A stretch of 64,000 nt of DNA from Streptomyces iranensis. Lineage in GTDB: Bacteria > Actinomycetota > Actinomycetes > Streptomycetales > Streptomycetaceae. A model generated the notes under the pieces. That model did not search any database. It saw only the letters and a program-made list of their open reading frames with translations, and was not told the origin of the DNA. Positions 35,437 to 43,550 of the stretch are shown here, piece by piece; position 1 is the first letter of the stretch; the number at the start of each line of letters is the position of its first letter. The stretch lies in the NCBI RefSeq assembly GCF_017874715.1, contig NZ_JAGGLR010000031.1:108400-172399 (forward strand), given 5' to 3'. The position numbers and the translations under genes were made by a program.

Positions 35437-37779
35437 TCAATCGATGAGGTCGAGGGCGGTGGTGACGATGCTGTCCGTGTCGATGCGGTGGTAGCGGTAG
35501 ACGTCCTCGATCGCCCCGGACTGGCCGAACCGGGTCACGCCGAGGGCGCTGACGGGAACGTTCTGGATCGTGCTCAGGAAAGCCAAGGTGTGGGGATGCC
35601 CGTCCAGGACGGTGACCAGCGGGGTGGCCCGGTCGAGGGGGAAGACCTGGTCGAGGATCCAGGCCGGGTCGTCCGACAGGCCGCGACGGGCCTGGAGTGC
35701 GCGGAAGAGTAGGTCCGGGCTGGTCACGCACACAACGTCGGCGCCATGCCCGAGGGCGGCGAGCCGGTCGGCGGCGGCCAGGGCCTCCGGGACCAAAGCG
35801 CCCATCGCGGCGAGTGTCACCACGGGCTTCTCGTACTGCCGCAGCCGGTAGGCCCCGGCGGTCACATGTCGGCGACGGCGTTCGCGAGCGGCCGGGTCGC
35901 TGGGCACCGCGGCTGTCGACTGGTCGATGGGTCGGGTCGACAGCCGCAGATAGGCCGACGTGCCCTCTGGACTGGCCAAGTTGCCGAGTGCGGCGAGCAG
36001 GCACCATTCGGTGTCGATCGCGAACGCCGGCTCATAGGTGACGCAGCCGGGCTGTTCAATGCCCAGCGAGGGGGTGGTGATCGACTGGTGGGCGCCGCCC
36101 TCCGGGGCGAGGGTGACACCGGAGGGGGTGCCGACCAAGATCGATTGGCCACCGGCATAGATGCCGAACGACCAAGGCTCCAAGGCCCGGTTGACGAAGG
36201 GATCGTAGACGACGCCGATCGGCAGCAGCGGCTGGCCCCACCGACTCCAGGTGGCGCCCAGCTCGCCGAGGAGACCGACCAGGTTGGTCTCCGCGATGCC
36301 CAGCTCCACGTGCTGACCGGTCGGCTGCTCGCGCCAGTGCAGGATGGTCTCGGCGTCGTCGGCGAACCAGTTGGGGCGCTCGGCCGGGGACCACACACCG
36401 ACCTTGTTGAGCCAGCCGCCGAGGTTGGTGGTGGAGCTGACGTCCGGGCTGACGGTCACGATCCGGGCGGCCGCCTCCGGCGCCCGCCGGGTGAGATCCA
36501 GCAGGACGCGGCCGAGAGCCTGCTGAGTGTTCCCGATGCCGGTAGGGGCCGGGCGCGCTAGGTCGGCGGGGACGGCAGGGGGCTTTTGGGGCGCCTGTTC
36601 GGGGCGGTGCAGCCGCTGGGCGGCCGCCGCGCACAGGGCCGCTTCCGCCGAACCCGCACCGAAACGCGTCCACGGGTCGTCGAGATCGGTTCCCAGGCGG
36701 TCGGCCAGTGCACTCATCTGGTCGGCCGTCAGGAGCGAGGAGTGGTTTTGCGGGTGGCCCTCGGTGGGGAGCCCGTAGCCCTTGACCGTGTAGGCGAAGA
36801 TCACGGTCGGGCGGGTGTCGTCGACACCGGCGAACGCATCCGACAGCGCGCCGATGTCGTGGCCGCCCAGGTTGCGCAGCGCCGCCAGGAGCGAGGCGTC
36901 GTCCAGGGGGGCGATGAGGTCGGCGATCGGCCCGGCGGTCGAGCCGGTGCCGGGCAAGCGCTCGCGCAGCTCGTCGGCGGAGCAGCGCAGCAGGCGCTGG
37001 TATTCGGGGTTGCCCATGGCATCGATACGAGCGCGCAGGGCCTCGCCGCCGGGCCGGGTGAACAACCCCTGCAGGAGATGCCCGTACTTGAGGGTGATGA
37101 CCTGCCACCCGGCCGCGGCGAACATACCCTGCAGCTTGTCCGCGGCGATGCCGGGGATGACCCGGTCGAGGGACTGCCGGTTGAGGTCGACGACCCACAC
37201 CGCTTCGCCCAGGCCCGGCACCATCGGATCCTGGATGGCTTCCCAGATCGCGCCTTCGTCCAGCTCGGCGTCGCCGAGCAGGGAGTACTGGCGCCCCCTC
37301 CCGGCACCGCCGAAGCGCCCCTCCACGTAACGCCGGGCGAGAGCGCCCCACAGGGGAGCGGTGGCGCCGATACCGACCGAACCGGTGGAGTAGTCGACCG
37401 GGTCGGGGTCCTTGGAACGACTGGGGTAGCTCTGCAGGCCACCGAAGGCGCGCAGCGTGGTCAGGTAGGACTCGTCCAGCTCGCCCAGCAAGTAGTTGAT
37501 CGCGTGCAACACCGGTGAGGCATGAGGCTTGACCGACACCCGGTCCTCGGCAGTCAGTGCGTGAAACCACAGCGCCGTCATGATCGAGGTCATCGAGGCA
37601 CTGGACGCCTGGTGACCGCCCACCTTCAGTCCCGAAGGGTTCGGTCGCACCCGGTTGGCGTGATCGATGATCGCGGTGGACAGCCACAGCACCCGCTGTT
37701 CGACCGACTCCAGCGCAACAAGCTCCTCCGCCCGGGCAGGACCGCCGCTGCCGCCGGCCGGCCTTGGTTCCGCCACCAT
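35437..37779 (-). CDS. ThDP-dependent E1/transketolase-like enzyme (AceE-like)
   Basis: A 780-residue homodimeric pyruvate-dehydrogenase-E1/transketolase-like protein. The N-terminal ThDP domain has VGGHQASSASMTSIMTALWF and the cofactor motif LLGDAELDEG with LNRQSLDR. The middle domain has HVELGIAETNLVGLLGELG (catalytic Glu), and the C-terminal transketolase fold RFGQSGAIEDVYRYHRID. It is shorter than AceE (about 890), so the 2-oxoacid is uncertain. The ATG at 37779 has GGAGGT eight bases upstream; an ATG at 37797 overlaps that ribosome site. It lies 171 bp behind the Nudix-like gene on the same strand. Confidence 0.85.
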   Translation of the reverse strand: MVAEPRPAGGSGGPARAEELVALESVEQRVLWLSTAIIDHANRVRPNPSGLKVGGHQASSASMTSIMTALWFHALTAEDRVSVKPHASPVLHAINYLLGELDESYLTTLRAFGGLQSYPSRSKDPDPVDYSTGSVGIGATAPLWGALARRYVEGRFGGAGRGRQYSLLGDAELDEGAIWEAIQDPMVPGLGEAVWVVDLNRQSLDRVIPGIAADKLQGMFAAAGWQVITLKYGHLLQGLFTRPGGEALRARIDAMGNPEYQRLLRCSADELRERLPGTGSTAGPIADLIAPLDDASLLAALRNLGGHDIGALSDAFAGVDDTRPTVIFAYTVKGYGLPTEGHPQNHSSLLTADQMSALADRLGTDLDDPWTRFGAGSAEAALCAAAAQRLHRPEQAPQKPPAVPADLARPAPTGIGNTQQALGRVLLDLTRRAPEAAARIVTVSPDVSSTTNLGGWLNKVGVWSPAERPNWFADDAETILHWREQPTGQHVELGIAETNLVGLLGELGATWSRWGQPLLPIGVVYDPFVNRALEPWSFGIYAGGQSILVGTPSGVTLAPEGGAHQSITTPSLGIEQPGCVTYEPAFAIDTEWCLLAALGNLASPEGTSAYLRLSTRPIDQSTAAVPSDPAARERRRRHVTAGAYRLRQYEKPVVTLAAMGALVPEALAAADRLAALGHGADVVCVTSPDLLFRALQARRGLSDDPAWILDQVFPLDRATPLVTVLDGHPHTLAFLSTIQNVPVSALGVTRFGQSGAIEDVYRYHRIDTDSIVTTALDLID

Positions 37780-37950
37780 CACAGACCACCTCCGCATTCG
37801 GCACCATGCCTGAGGGAATTCGCGTTATGCTCCGCCAGAAGGCGGGTGACTCCGCGACTGCACAGGATGTGCCTTTTAGATCGAGCATTCTGCTTGAATT
37901 CGGGCCACCTGATCGGCTGGCCCAGGGCGCTGGACCGGTTCGCACCGGCC

Positions 37951-38520
37951 TTAAGACGCGGCCCTGTCACGTGCCTTGGCTGACGGCAGAGAGTCGACTG
38001 CTCGCAGGACATCCGTCAGCCATACGACCTGCCCGTCGAACTGTGACAGCTTCCAGGGCCATACCCACCGGTATGCCTTGTGCTCCCAGTTGAGAGTGAG
38101 CCGGCGTTGACTCGTGCAGGCCAAAAAAGTGTGCACGGTCCAGTCCGGCCCGCCACGAGGGTCGGCGAGACGCAGCGTGAGGCCCGCGGTCAGCTGCTCC
38201 AGAGCGCGGGCGGGCAGCAGAGTCTCCTCCCAGATCTCCTGGATGGCTTGCCGTACCGGGTCGCTGTCAGCGTCCAGATATCCGGTGATGCAGTGCCACA
38301 AGCCCGCATCATGCTGGACAGTTCCACTGCGCTTGAACAACCCGATGCGCCCTCGCCACATGAGGATGACGGCGACCACCTGCCGCTGAGACCTGGGGCG
38401 ACCGGACGCATTCAGGGACTGTGCCCCTTGTGAAGCCTGGGAGACCACCCCGCGACCACCGCCTTCGGTACGGACCCCGGGGAGGGCCCGACGCGCTTCT
38501 TCATCTGGTGCCTCCTTCAT
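37951..38520 (-). CDS. Nudix-like hydrolase with a degenerate Nudix box
   Basis: About 189 residues from ATG 38520 (an ATG at 38694 would overlap the ligase gene). The Nudix fold begins at RQVVAVILMWRGRIGLFKRS and includes HCITGYLDADSDPVRQAIQE then IWEETLL. Against GX5EX7REUXEEXGU the box keeps G and the final E-U-x-EE, but has Ser for the first Glu, Gln for Arg and Leu for the last Gly. Activity may be altered. Neighbours on the same strand are the acyl-CoA ligase upstream and the E1-like gene downstream. Confidence 0.7.
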   Translation of the reverse strand: MKEAPDEEARRALPGVRTEGGGRGVVSQASQGAQSLNASGRPRSQRQVVAVILMWRGRIGLFKRSGTVQHDAGLWHCITGYLDADSDPVRQAIQEIWEETLLPARALEQLTAGLTLRLADPRGGPDWTVHTFLACTSQRRLTLNWEHKAYRWVWPWKLSQFDGQVVWLTDVLRAVDSLPSAKARDRAAS

Positions 38521-38663
38521 GCGACGGCCTGGACCCTGCAAAAGTCCCCTTGCGGGCAGGAGCTCTTCGCGTTTCTGATCACCACCGGACGCCGTGCCTC
38601 GTGAAGCACGAGGTGTGACACGCTCTGAGGCAACCTCGCGTGCCGCCGGTCCGTTCACGTCGT

Positions 38664-40229
38664 TCACCGGATGCGGCTCTCGCTCCCGGCCCATGCCTTG
38701 TCCCGCAACACAAACTTCTGGATCTTTCCGGTGGAGGTCTTCGGCAGCTCGGTGAACGTGACCGTCTTCGGCGCTTTGAACCGGGCCAGCCTGCCCCGCA
38801 CATGCTCGATGATCTCCGCCTCGGTGGCTGTAGCGCCTTCCCGCAGGCTCACATAGGCGGCAGGGACCTCACCCCAGCGCTCGTCCGGCACGGCGATCAC
38901 CGCCACCTCCAGTACCGCCGGATGATCCATGATCGCCTGCTCCACCTCGACCGACGCGATGTTCTCCCCACCCGAGACGATCACGTCCTTCGAGCGGTCA
39001 CGCAGCTCCACGTACCCGTCGGGGTGCAGGATCCCGATGTCCCCGGTCCGGAACCATCCGTCCGGCACCGCTGCCAGGGTGGCCTCCGGGTCGTCGAGGT
39101 AGCCGAGCATGAGGTTGTTGCCCCGCAACGCGATCTGCCCCGTGGTGACACCGTCCGCGGGGACGTCCGTGCCGTCGTCCGCGATCACCCGCGGCACACA
39201 CGAGATCATGTTCCCGACGCCCTGGCGCGCCTTGAGCCGCGCTTGTGCCGCGGCGTCGCGGTCGTTCCACTCCGGGCGCCAGTCGCACAGCATCGCTGGG
39301 CCGTACGTCTCGGTCAGCCCGTACAGGTGCGTGACCTCGAACCCCAGCGCCGCCATCCGCCGCAGGATCGCCGGCGACGGCGGCGCCCCACCGGTGGCGA
39401 TCCGCACCGTGCGGTCCAGTGGTGCGGCCTCTTGGGCGTACGCGATCATCGACAGCACCGTCGGCGCCCCGTTGAGGTGCGTGACGCCCTCCTCCCGGAG
39501 CAGTCGCCAGATCTCCGCCGGATTCACCTTCGGCAGGCAGACGTGCGTCCCAGCCGCCGCGGTCACGGCCCACGGGAACGTCCATCCGTTGCAGTGGAAC
39601 ATCGGCAGCGTCCACAGGTGCACGCTCGACGGCGTCAGTCCGGTGTGTCCCACCATCGCCACGGCCTGGAGGAACGCGCCCCGGTGGTGGTACATCACGC
39701 CCTTCGGGCGGCCCGTGGTCCCCGAGGTGTAGTTGATCGACAGCAGCGCCCGTTCGTCGGTCGGGGTCAGGTGCAGCGGCTCCGCCGCGGCCAGCAGATC
39801 CTCGTATTCCCGCCCCGCCCTGATCCGGTGCGGTGGGGCGTCCAGCCGGGCGAGGGCCTCGTCCACCAACGCGTCGAACGACGGGTCGTGGACCAGCACT
39901 GACACCTTGGAGTGCTCCAGGATGTAGGCGACCTCGCCCGCCGACAACCGGGTGTTCACCGCGACCAGCGGCACCCCCGCCCACGGCACCCCGTAGTGCG
40001 CCTCCAGCGACACATGCGTGTTCGGTGCCAGCACCGCCACCGGACGTCCTCCGGCCAACGAGGCCAACCCGCCCGCCAACCGCTGACACCGATCACGCAG
40101 CTCCGCATAGGTCCACCGGGACGGCCCATCCACCACCGCGACCCGATCCCCATGCGCCGCCGCAGCACGATCCAGATACGACGTCGGGGTCAACGGCTCG
40201 AAGGACAAGGAGCCCAGGTCGCGGGTCAT
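38664..40229 (-). CDS. medium-chain acyl-CoA ligase, AlkK type
   Basis: A 521-residue adenylate-forming ligase: SINYTSGTTGRPKGVMYHHR (motif I), THLYGLTETYGPAM, GYVELRDRSKDVIVSGGENI (hinge) and the catalytic Lys in LPKTSTGKIQKFVL. Cytosolic. Its ATG overlaps the stop of a 35-codon crotonase stub (ATGA at 40226-40229), which in turn overlaps the LLM gene. It is therefore read as the third gene of the LLM operon and probably activates the acid made by that pathway. Confidence 0.92.
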   Translation of the reverse strand: MTRDLGSLSFEPLTPTSYLDRAAAAHGDRVAVVDGPSRWTYAELRDRCQRLAGGLASLAGGRPVAVLAPNTHVSLEAHYGVPWAGVPLVAVNTRLSAGEVAYILEHSKVSVLVHDPSFDALVDEALARLDAPPHRIRAGREYEDLLAAAEPLHLTPTDERALLSINYTSGTTGRPKGVMYHHRGAFLQAVAMVGHTGLTPSSVHLWTLPMFHCNGWTFPWAVTAAAGTHVCLPKVNPAEIWRLLREEGVTHLNGAPTVLSMIAYAQEAAPLDRTVRIATGGAPPSPAILRRMAALGFEVTHLYGLTETYGPAMLCDWRPEWNDRDAAAQARLKARQGVGNMISCVPRVIADDGTDVPADGVTTGQIALRGNNLMLGYLDDPEATLAAVPDGWFRTGDIGILHPDGYVELRDRSKDVIVSGGENIASVEVEQAIMDHPAVLEVAVIAVPDERWGEVPAAYVSLREGATATEAEIIEHVRGRLARFKAPKTVTFTELPKTSTGKIQKFVLRDKAWAGSESRIR

Positions 40230-40333
40230 CGCACCGCTCCGTGTACCGGGACGCCGGTCGTGATCAGGAGAATGCCGTTGTCGTGGTGTTCGGTGAGGAC
40301 GTTGCCGGTGCCGTGGTTGTAGAGGCTGGTCAT
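40226..40333 (-). pseudogene. vestigial enoyl-CoA hydratase N-terminus, 35 codons
   Basis: It encodes MTSLYNHGTGNVLTEHHDNG then ILLITTGVPVHGAVR. The first 24 residues match the start of the 272-residue crotonase at 52296 (MTNLYNHGTGDILTEHHDNG). The rest of the gene is gone, with a stop created at the junction. It overlaps LLM upstream and the ligase downstream by ATGA, so the relic still bridges translation between them. Confidence 0.85.
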
Positions 40334-41511
40334 CGGCTGGTCTCCTTGTGGTGGCTGGGGTTGTGCGTGTCGTTGAACTGGCGGAGTGCTTCTTCGTGGG
40401 CGGGGCGGGCGGCTCGGATCTCGGCGAGTACGTCGTCGGCCGAGCGCACGACGTTGCGGGGGTGCTTGAAGCGGGGGATGACGTACTTGCCGAAGAGTTC
40501 GATCGAGCGCATCAGCTGGTCGTGGGGCAGGCTGTCGACACGCAGGACGAGTGCTTCGACGCCCATGTCCGCGTATCGCTGTACGTGTTCGATGCAGTGC
40601 TCGGGGTCGCCGACCATGAAGCCCTGGGAGCGTTCGAACATGTACTCTTCGTCGTTGAAGTCGATGTCCTTGACAGCGCCCATGTAGGCGTAGTCCTTCG
40701 ACAGCTTCGACAGGCGCTCATATGCGTCGGTGGACAGCTTGGCCATCTCGAACAGGGGCTTCGCCTCGAGGCGGGCCTGGGCAGTGGTCTCGGCGCAGTG
40801 CATACCACCGGCGACTGCGACCATCTTGCGCGGCGTGATCGGGTAGGGGTGGTTGGTGGCGGCGAGAGTGTCGTCGTAGAGCTTGACCATGTTTTCGACG
40901 AGGTCGAATCCGAGGTAGAGGCCGCCCATGATGGCGCCGATACCCATCGAGGCGGCCGTCTCGACCGAGCTCGGGCTGCCGGCGGCAGCCGAAATGGGCG
41001 GGTAGGGACCCTGCAGGGGCTTGGGGACCAGGCTGCGCGGCGGAACCTTGTAGTGCTCGCCCACGTACGAGAACACGTCGTTGAGGAACGCGCTCCGGAT
41101 CAGCTCGATGCCCTCACGCCACTGAGCCTTGTTCTCGGAAGGGTCCACCTCAAACGCGCGCAGGGCGAGCGTGGTGTTGCCGCGCCCGGTACCAAGCTCG
41201 ACACGGCCGTTGGACAGGATGTCCTCGGTCGCCACACGCTCCGCGACGCGCAGCGCATGGTTCATCCGCGTCGGCAGCAGCGTCACCAGGTGGATGAACC
41301 GCATCCGGCTCGTCAGAGCCATCAGGTACGGGTAAAGCACTTCCGGAGCGGAGACCGAAGCCGTACCCAGAGCAACATGCTGCTCGGAACTGCCGAAGGC
41401 GTCGAAGCCCACGCGCTCTGCGAGCAGTACCTCCTCGACCAGTTCCCGGTAGCGGTGCTCATGGGTGAGCCCGACCGGGGTGTCCCCCTCAGACATGAGG
41501 ATGAAGTCCAT
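40330..41511 (-). CDS. LLM-class flavin-dependent monooxygenase, copy A
   Basis: A 393-residue luciferase-like oxidoreductase using reduced flavin from a partner reductase. It begins MDFILMSEGDTPVGLTHEHR and continues ERVGFDAFGSSEQHVALGTA, GRVELGTGRGNTTLALRAFE (flavin site) and AAAGSPSSVETAASMGIGAI. It is about 90% identical to the copy at 51118. The ATG lies 19 bases from a GTTA-N8-TAAC box and follows GGAAGGATCGGT. It is the first gene of an operon with the crotonase stub and the acyl-CoA ligase. Confidence 0.93.
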   Translation of the reverse strand: MDFILMSEGDTPVGLTHEHRYRELVEEVLLAERVGFDAFGSSEQHVALGTASVSAPEVLYPYLMALTSRMRFIHLVTLLPTRMNHALRVAERVATEDILSNGRVELGTGRGNTTLALRAFEVDPSENKAQWREGIELIRSAFLNDVFSYVGEHYKVPPRSLVPKPLQGPYPPISAAAGSPSSVETAASMGIGAIMGGLYLGFDLVENMVKLYDDTLAATNHPYPITPRKMVAVAGGMHCAETTAQARLEAKPLFEMAKLSTDAYERLSKLSKDYAYMGAVKDIDFNDEEYMFERSQGFMVGDPEHCIEHVQRYADMGVEALVLRVDSLPHDQLMRSIELFGKYVIPRFKHPRNVVRSADDVLAEIRAARPAHEEALRQFNDTHNPSHHKETSR

Positions 41512-41530
41512 ACCGATCCTTCCGTCAAAT

Positions 41531-41610
41531 GTTAGTGGGCGATAACGTAGGTCGTAGCCCAGCCCAGGTCAAGGCCCTCAGAAGAGCGACGGGCGTTACC
41601 TTGTGATAAC
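41531..41610 (-). promoter_or_regulatory. LLM copy A promoter with two GTTA-N8-TAAC boxes
   Basis: Palindromes GTTA-N8-TAAC lie at 41531-41546 and 41595-41610, 64 bp apart. Between them the minus strand has TTGACC (41567-41572), 17 bases, then TACGTT (41544-41549). The proximal box overlaps the -10. The same layout recurs at three other LLM starts in this window. Confidence 0.85.
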
Positions 41611-41727
41611 AACAGAGGTCGACCGGGCGCGCGGGAGGGGCCGCGACCAGAGCGACCCCGGTCACATCGCGACCGACAGCCACACAGGGCCGCACAGGCG
41701 GCCGCGGACTGACGTGACTCCCGCTTC

Positions 41728-41809
41728 GTTACTGCACACTAACGGATTCACCTCTCCAACCGGAGGCTTGACCGCACCCAAGCCCCGTCATATGTTATTC
41801 GTCAATAAC
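41728..41809 (+). promoter_or_regulatory. promoter and two GTTA-N8-TAAC boxes for the LLM stub
   Basis: Boxes at 41728-41743 and 41794-41809 are 66 bp apart. TTGACC (41768-41773), a 17-base spacer and TATGTT (41791-41796) form the promoter, with the proximal box over the -10. It is back-to-back with the LLM copy A promoter and reads into the fused stub and flavin reductase. Confidence 0.85.
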
Positions 41810-41827
41810 ATTCGAGGAAGGATCGAC

Positions 41828-41998
41828 ATGGACGTCATCGTCATGACTGAGGGGGACATCCCGACCGGGCTCGCACGTGAGCACCGTTACCGAGGGCCGG
41901 TCGAGGAGGCGCCACTCGCGGCGCACGTCGACGTTGATGCCTTCGGCGGCTACCACGACCCCGCCGTCCGAGCTGTCCGCGAGGTGTGGAATGGCTGA
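41828..41998 (+). pseudogene. LLM/crotonase deletion fusion, 56 codons
   Basis: Codons 1-40 are an LLM start (MDVIVMTEGDIPTGLAREHR, then a partner of ERVGFDAFG). The last 15 codons (DPAVRAVREVWNG) match the C-terminus of the second crotonase at 53.9 kb (DPAARAAREGYHG). About 2.7 kb of the module has been deleted in frame. Its end overlaps the flavin reductase ATG as in the intact operon, so it may now work only as a translated leader. Confidence 0.8.
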
Positions 41999-42491
41999 TC
42001 AAGTCCAGAGGCTGGACGCGGCTGCCTTCCGTTCGGCGTTGGCCCGCTTCCCTGCCGGCGTGACGATCGTGACGACCCGAAGTGCCGGGGGCACCCCGCA
42101 TGGGTTCACCGCGAGTTCCTTCGCGGCGCTGTCGCTCGATCCACCACTTGTTCTGGTTTGCCTCGACCAAGGAGCGGACTGCTTCCCAGCTTTTATAGCG
42201 GCTGAGCGGTTCGTCGTGAACATCGTGACGCCCGCGCATGCGAAGTTGGCCATGAGGTTCGCCACGAAGGGCGAGGACAAGTTCGCACACGGAAGCTTCG
42301 AGTCCGACGAGGGCGGACACCCGATACTGCCCGACGCCGCGGCGGTCATCCGCTGCGAGCTGGAGCAAGCCATCCCCGGCGGAGATCACGTCATTCTCAT
42401 CGGTCGTGTGCACGACGCGCGCGTAGGCAGCGGCAAGCCGGTGATGTGGTACCGCGGTGATTTCCTCCACCTCGGGCAGAGCGTTACATGA
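41991..42491 (+). CDS. flavin reductase, copy A
   Basis: A 166-residue flavin reductase-like (HpaC/DszD-type) protein that supplies reduced FMN or FAD to monooxygenases. Motifs are FRSALARFPAGVTIVTTRSA, GFTASSFAALSLDPPLVLVC and FVVNIVTPAH, ending VMWYRGDFLHLG. It is a close paralogue of the gene at 53899, overlaps the preceding stub by eight bases, and is read from the LLM-type promoter at 41.77 kb. It probably serves LLM copy A across the divergent promoter. Confidence 0.92.
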   Translation: MADQVQRLDAAAFRSALARFPAGVTIVTTRSAGGTPHGFTASSFAALSLDPPLVLVCLDQGADCFPAFIAAERFVVNIVTPAHAKLAMRFATKGEDKFAHGSFESDEGGHPILPDAAAVIRCELEQAIPGGDHVILIGRVHDARVGSGKPVMWYRGDFLHLGQSVT

Positions 42492-42602
42492 CGGACATCG
42501 GACCCGGCTCGTCAGCTCCGGTGGATCGCACGAGTGGTTCATCCACGCGCGGCGCGCGGTGTGGTGAAACCCTCCGCTCGGGCCGTACTGCGGGGCCGTC
42601 CG

Positions 42603-42968
42603 GTGAGTGATTCCGTGGAGGTCGACCTCGTGAAGATCGGGAACGTGCTGCACCCGGTGGCCGACATCGACGCCGCCGTGCGCTTCTACACCGACGCCTT
42701 CGGCCTGGCCACGAAGTTCGTCGACGGCGACCGCTACGCCGCCCTCGACGCCGGCAGCACCACGTTGGCCCTGACCAGCCCGGCCGAGGACGTCACCGGT
42801 GGGGTGCCCGCGGCGTCGTTCAAGGTCCCCGACGTGACCTCGGCGCTCACCGCCCTCGTACAAGGCGGCGGATCCGTAGTCCGGGAGCCCGAGCAAGGCC
42901 CGCACGAGGTCCGGGCCGTGGCACGGGACCCATGGGGCAACACCGTAGTGATCTACGGGCCGCGGTAG
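42603..42968 (+). CDS. VOC (glyoxalase/dioxygenase-fold) protein
   Basis: A 121-residue single VOC domain: LVKIGNVLHPVADIDAAVRF, YTDAFGLATKFVDGDRYAAL and EVRAVARDPWGNTVVIYGPR, with His and Glu candidates for a metal site. I chose GTG 42603; the frame is open to 42534 but the extra part is not conserved in type. It follows the flavin reductase by 111 bp on the same strand. Its role (lyase, isomerase or binding) is unknown. Confidence 0.82.
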   Translation: MSDSVEVDLVKIGNVLHPVADIDAAVRFYTDAFGLATKFVDGDRYAALDAGSTTLALTSPAEDVTGGVPAASFKVPDVTSALTALVQGGGSVVREPEQGPHEVRAVARDPWGNTVVIYGPR

Positions 42969-43165
42969 CGGTCAGTCCGGCAGCGGCTCGGCCTCCGCCA
43001 TGCCCCGGACCGAGACGTCGTCGGATGCCCTTGACATTCCTGTTCGTGTCCCCCCCCCGGCCGTCGGCCAGATCCTCGACCTTTTGCGCGCAGGAACAAG
43101 CTGCGCGTCCGAGGCACCAATACTCGCCGGCCGAGTCACCCGCCCTCGAAGCCCGGAAGGTTTCC

Positions 43166-43546
43166 GTGCACCCCGTCTTCTCCTCGCCCTCACCGGAACA
43201 CCCGCCGGCACCGGACCCATCGCTCGATGCCCTCCGACTGCAACACGGTGAAAGTCTCCGCGGAACCACGCGTCGTGCCCAGCGTGCATTCGTCGCCGCC
43301 AACGCTGTCCCTCTTGTCGTCGGCATCGCGTTGTCCTTGCTGACCGCCGTTCCCGCAGTTCATGTGTACGGGCACATCACTCTCGGCCTTGTCTGGGGCA
43401 TCCTGCAATGCGGCCTCTTCGCCGCCACCGTGTGGGTGTACGAGACGCGATGCACAGCCTGTGATCCCGTCGAGCGGCCCCGGACCTCCGGCATACCCCA
43501 GGCCGAGACGTCGGGTGCGTCCCCCGACGACGATCCCTGGCGGTGA
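43166..43546 (+). CDS. DUF485 membrane protein
   Basis: A 126-residue protein with two hydrophobic helices (VPLVVGIALSLLTAVPAV and ITLGLVWGILQCGLFAATV) and the charged segment between, as in YjcH-type DUF485 proteins that accompany acetate symporters. I chose GTG 43166 (GGAAGG upstream). The stop is 4 bases before the symporter GTG. The C-terminal tail is unusually long and Ser/Pro-rich. Confidence 0.8.
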   Translation: MHPVFSSPSPEHPPAPDPSLDALRLQHGESLRGTTRRAQRAFVAANAVPLVVGIALSLLTAVPAVHVYGHITLGLVWGILQCGLFAATVWVYETRCTACDPVERPRTSGIPQAETSGASPDDDPWR

Positions 43547-43550
43547 AGCG

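Noticed and set aside
37951..38694. Longer Nudix-like start at ATG 38694
   Set aside because: It would overlap the ligase 3' end by 31 bases and adds a low-complexity basic leader; cannot be excluded, but 38520 is more economical.
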